DNA of 7,621 nucleotides, from NCBI GenBank assembly GCA_003566395.1, contig PXDL01000374.1, forward strand, positions 1-7,621, in the 5' to 3' direction. Position 1 is the first letter of the stretch, and each line of letters starts with the position of its first letter. The notes under the pieces are model-generated. The model did no database searches. It saw only the letters and a list, made by a program, of their open reading frames with translations, and was not told the DNA's origin. The DNA comes from Balneolia bacterium. Its GTDB lineage: Bacteria > Bacteroidota > Rhodothermia > Balneolales > Cyclonatronaceae. This document shows positions 5,619 through 7,621 of the stretch, one piece after another. The position numbers were made by a program, and so were the translations under genes.

Positions 5619-6839
5619 ATGCCTGAATCCGGAACACATCCGTTAATGAATCTGCCGGGCTGGCACGAGATTATAGAACAGCACCGTGAGATGAAGCCGG
5701 CCGATTTCGCCCTGCAGCTGCGCGGCAAATTTGGTGAGATGACCCCTTTTCTGGCCGAACAGCTTCACGCCTACCCGCGTGCCGAGAAGAAACTCAAAGG
5801 CATGCACCGCCCCGGCTGGATTTACCGGAAAACATCCCTTGAGCAAAGCAGCAGCTCGGCGGCGGCCCGGTACAAGGCCTCGCTTTTTCAGGGTGATGTC
5901 TGCTGTGACCTTACCGGCGGGCTCGGCATCGACAGCCTCGCGTTCTCCGAACGGTTCCGGACCGTGTATCACGTGGAAGCCGATCCGGATGTGGCGATGC
6001 CGGCGATGCACAATCTCGGCATGACGGCTGCGGGAGAAAACATCCGTTTTCATTGTACTACAGCGGAGCGGTTTCTGGAATCCTTTACAGGTACGGCCGA
6101 TTTAATGTATATCGATCCTTCCCGGAGAGACGACGGCCGGCGTGTATTTCGGCTGCAGGATTGCACTCCGGACGTCATCACCCTTAAACCCCTGCTTAAC
6201 CGCCATGCAGCGAATGTGATGCTGAAACTCTCCCCCGTGTATGATTTAATGCAGCTTAAGCGGGAAATTCCGGAAACCGACCGTATTCATGTGGTTTCTC
6301 TGAGGGGAGATGTGCGGGAAATTCTTGCTGTATGGGGTACAGATAATGGACAAAACGAAGCTTCGGTCCGGGCGGTGCTACTGGATGACGACGGGGGCGT
6401 TCGCTTTTCTTTGGAGCGCGGGATGAACGACTCCCGACCTGATGTGGATCCCGGAGTGCTTGAAAACGAAATGGTGCTTTTTATGCCCGACGCAGCGATC
6501 ATAAAAGCAGGGCTTGCGGATCATCTTGCTAACCAACTGGGCCTGACGCACATTATCCCCGGGGTTGATTGGTTTCTCAATGAAAAGCCGTTGCCGGAAT
6601 TTCCGGGACGGATGTTCAGAATTCTGGAGGTTCATGATTACAAACCCGGCCCGCTGCGAAAGAAATTCACGAAAAAAGGTCTGAATAGTGCGCACATCTA
6701 TCGCAAAGCCTTTCCGTTGTCGGTACCGGAACTTCACAAAAAAATGCAGCTGCCCATGGGAGACGACGCTCATCTGGTTTTTCTTACCGACAGGAATAAC
6801 CAAAAAAAATGTCTCTTTTGCAGTTTGGAAGAAGGTTGA
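5619..6839 (+). CDS. Class I SAM-dependent methyltransferase with THUMP-like C-terminal domain (PG_1098-like)
   Basis: This 406-aa protein has a helical N-terminal part (1-90). Its Rossmann methyltransferase core has motif I CDLTGGLGIDS at 96-106, the acidic ribose-binding residues in VEADPD (119-124) and a motif IV-like MYIDPSRR at 163-170. The C-terminal part (about 285-406) matches the ferredoxin-like plus THUMP-like arrangement of the uncharacterised PG_1098-type family. It includes the basic GPLRKKFTKKGLNSAHIYRKAFP stretch in two adjoining halves (344-354 and 355-366). THUMP domains bind RNA, so an RNA substrate is the best guess, but no member is known to me with a proven target. DPSRR replaces the NPPY/DPPY typical of N6-adenine or rRNA base methyltransferases, which argues against a simple RsmD-type role. 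The gene starts 21 bp after the ATPase stop and is probably cotranscribed with it. No terminator is visible after its stop. Confidence 0.88.
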   Translation: MPESGTHPLMNLPGWHEIIEQHREMKPADFALQLRGKFGEMTPFLAEQLHAYPRAEKKLKGMHRPGWIYRKTSLEQSSSSAAARYKASLFQGDVCCDLTGGLGIDSLAFSERFRTVYHVEADPDVAMPAMHNLGMTAAGENIRFHCTTAERFLESFTGTADLMYIDPSRRDDGRRVFRLQDCTPDVITLKPLLNRHAANVMLKLSPVYDLMQLKREIPETDRIHVVSLRGDVREILAVWGTDNGQNEASVRAVLLDDDGGVRFSLERGMNDSRPDVDPGVLENEMVLFMPDAAIIKAGLADHLANQLGLTHIIPGVDWFLNEKPLPEFPGRMFRILEVHDYKPGPLRKKFTKKGLNSAHIYRKAFPLSVPELHKKMQLPMGDDAHLVFLTDRNNQKKCLFCSLEEG

Positions 6840-6933
6840 AACAGAAGGTCTTAAAGAGTGGTTAGACGGTTGTTAATCCGCTGCCCTTTGTATTGCGTAT
6901 TTCTGAGTAAAAAACATAAATCGTGTTATAGCT
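6840..6933. other. Short intergenic gap before the DUF3047 gene
   Basis: This 94-bp gap holds no hairpin that would terminate the methyltransferase transcript. TATTTCTG (6898-6905) is one mismatch from the TAnnTTTG promoter core. The nearest upstream TTG (6870-6872) is about 25 bp away, which is too far for a normal pairing. A promoter for the next gene is possible but not shown. Confidence 0.3.
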
Positions 6934-7621
6934 ATGAAACTCGTTTCCCTATTTTTTGTATTCTCAGCCTTTCTTATTGTGAATGAACCGCCTACGTCTG
7001 ATGAAGACATCTTGCCGGCCGGTCGGTTTTCCGAGTGCAGCCCCGAAGACAAGCAACTCCCCGAAGGATGGGAAGAACTGACCTTTCGTCGTATAGCGGA
7101 AACGAAATATTCACTTGTTGAAAAAGACGGCCGTACGGTTGTGAAAGCAGAGAGCGAGGAATCGGCCTCCGGACTGATCACGCGCAAAACTATCGATCTG
7201 CAAGAGTATCCGGTTATGCGGTGGCGGTGGAAAACCGAGCAGGTGCTTGAAGATGGGGATGTTTACTCCAAAAGCGGAGACGATTATCCGGTTCGCATCT
7301 ATCTGATGTTCGACTACAGCATGCGCGAGCTGTCTTGGTGGCAGCGCAATCAGATTCGTGCCGCGCGGATTTTTCACGGCGAAGTGCCCACGCGCGCGCT
7401 CAACTACATTTGGGATACCCACAGTGAAAAAGGAACCGTCGTGGAAAACCCCTACACCGATCTGGTGAAGATGATCGTCATAGAAAGCGGTGATGAAAAT
7501 GTGGGTAAATGGATGGAATATGAAGTGAACGTACTTGAAGACTACCGGGATATCTACGGTGGAGACCCGCCACCTATAGAAGGAATCGCGATTATGACGG
7601 ATACCGATGACACGGAATCCA
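6934..7621 (+). CDS. DUF3047 family secreted protein, partial (C-terminus off the right edge)
   Basis: The frame is open from the ATG at 6934 to the window end (229 complete codons) without a stop. Residues 1-16 are a short signal-peptide-like stretch (MKLVSLFFVFSAFLIV), with no lipobox Cys, so the product is probably exported to the periplasm. The mature part carries blocks typical of DUF3047: GW near 45-46, ASGL (78-81), MRWRWK (95-100), GDDYPVRIYLMFD (115-127), NYIWD (157-161) and GIAIMTDTD (217-225). The last block normally sits close to the C-terminus, so perhaps only 10-20 residues are missing. DUF3047 has no established function, and its beta-rich blocks with Trp and acidic residues suggest ligand binding. 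It is the only clearly exported product in the window, and no functional link with the methyltransferase 94 bp upstream is evident. Confidence 0.88.
   Translation, partial: MKLVSLFFVFSAFLIVNEPPTSDEDILPAGRFSECSPEDKQLPEGWEELTFRRIAETKYSLVEKDGRTVVKAESEESASGLITRKTIDLQEYPVMRWRWKTEQVLEDGDVYSKSGDDYPVRIYLMFDYSMRELSWWQRNQIRAARIFHGEVPTRALNYIWDTHSEKGTVVENPYTDLVKMIVIESGDENVGKWMEYEVNVLEDYRDIYGGDPPPIEGIAIMTDTDDTES

Noticed and set aside
6356..6365. CGAAGCTTCG palindrome in the methyltransferase gene
   Set aside because: It lies within coding sequence and is short. It shows that GAAGCTTC is not rare here, which lowers the weight of the intergenic copies.
5643..6803. Minus-strand ORFs of 136 and 141 codons inside the methyltransferase gene
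   Set aside because: They are shadows of a well-supported methyltransferase frame and have no motifs of their own.
6873..7422. Minus-strand ORFs at 6873-7187 and 7111-7422
   Set aside because: They are antisense to the DUF3047 gene, which has all its family blocks in the plus-strand frame.

Overview
The window looks like chromosomal DNA from a Bacteroidota-type bacterium, possibly a Balneolota/Rhodothermota relative in the FCB group. The reasons are moderate GC with sharply AT-rich promoter stretches, mostly weak Shine-Dalgarno sequences, a TAnnTTTG-type promoter core before one gene, and families that I associate with this group (a PG_1098/THUMP-like methyltransferase, a DUF4143 ATPase and a DUF3047 protein). 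This lineage call is an inference from gene content, not a database result. There are no RNA genes, CRISPR arrays, transposases or phage genes.

Layout: positions 1-1437 hold two minus-strand genes. One encodes a two-TM protein with an N-terminal helical module, and its C-terminus runs off the left edge. The other encodes a small two-TM protein with a PH-like tail. A 188-bp divergent region with two inverted repeats separates them from meaB (1626-2627), a GTPase chaperone of the B12-dependent methylmalonyl-CoA mutase. A 441-bp region with no convincing gene follows. Next comes an acyl-CoA dehydrogenase most like the short/branched-chain (ACADSB) type (3069-4235), closed by a strong 14-bp terminator hairpin. 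An AT-rich stretch after it carries four copies of a palindromic unit at an exact 32-bp period. This array leads into an AAA/DUF4143 ATPase (4467-5597), which is followed after 21 bp by a SAM-dependent methyltransferase (5619-6839). A secreted DUF3047 protein starts at 6934 and runs off the right edge.

How the genes fit: MeaB and the branched-chain acyl-CoA dehydrogenase fit one pathway. Isoleucine or branched acyl-CoA breakdown yields propionyl-CoA, which enters the TCA cycle through methylmalonyl-CoA mutase. The mutase itself is not in the window. The ATPase looks like an accessory insertion with its own promoter/operator array. The methyltransferase may be read through from it. The flanking membrane and secreted proteins have no known function.

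The strongest candidate for something undescribed is the 32-bp-phased palindrome array at 4318-4445. Its last unit contains an exact TAnnTTTG promoter core immediately before the ATPase gene.
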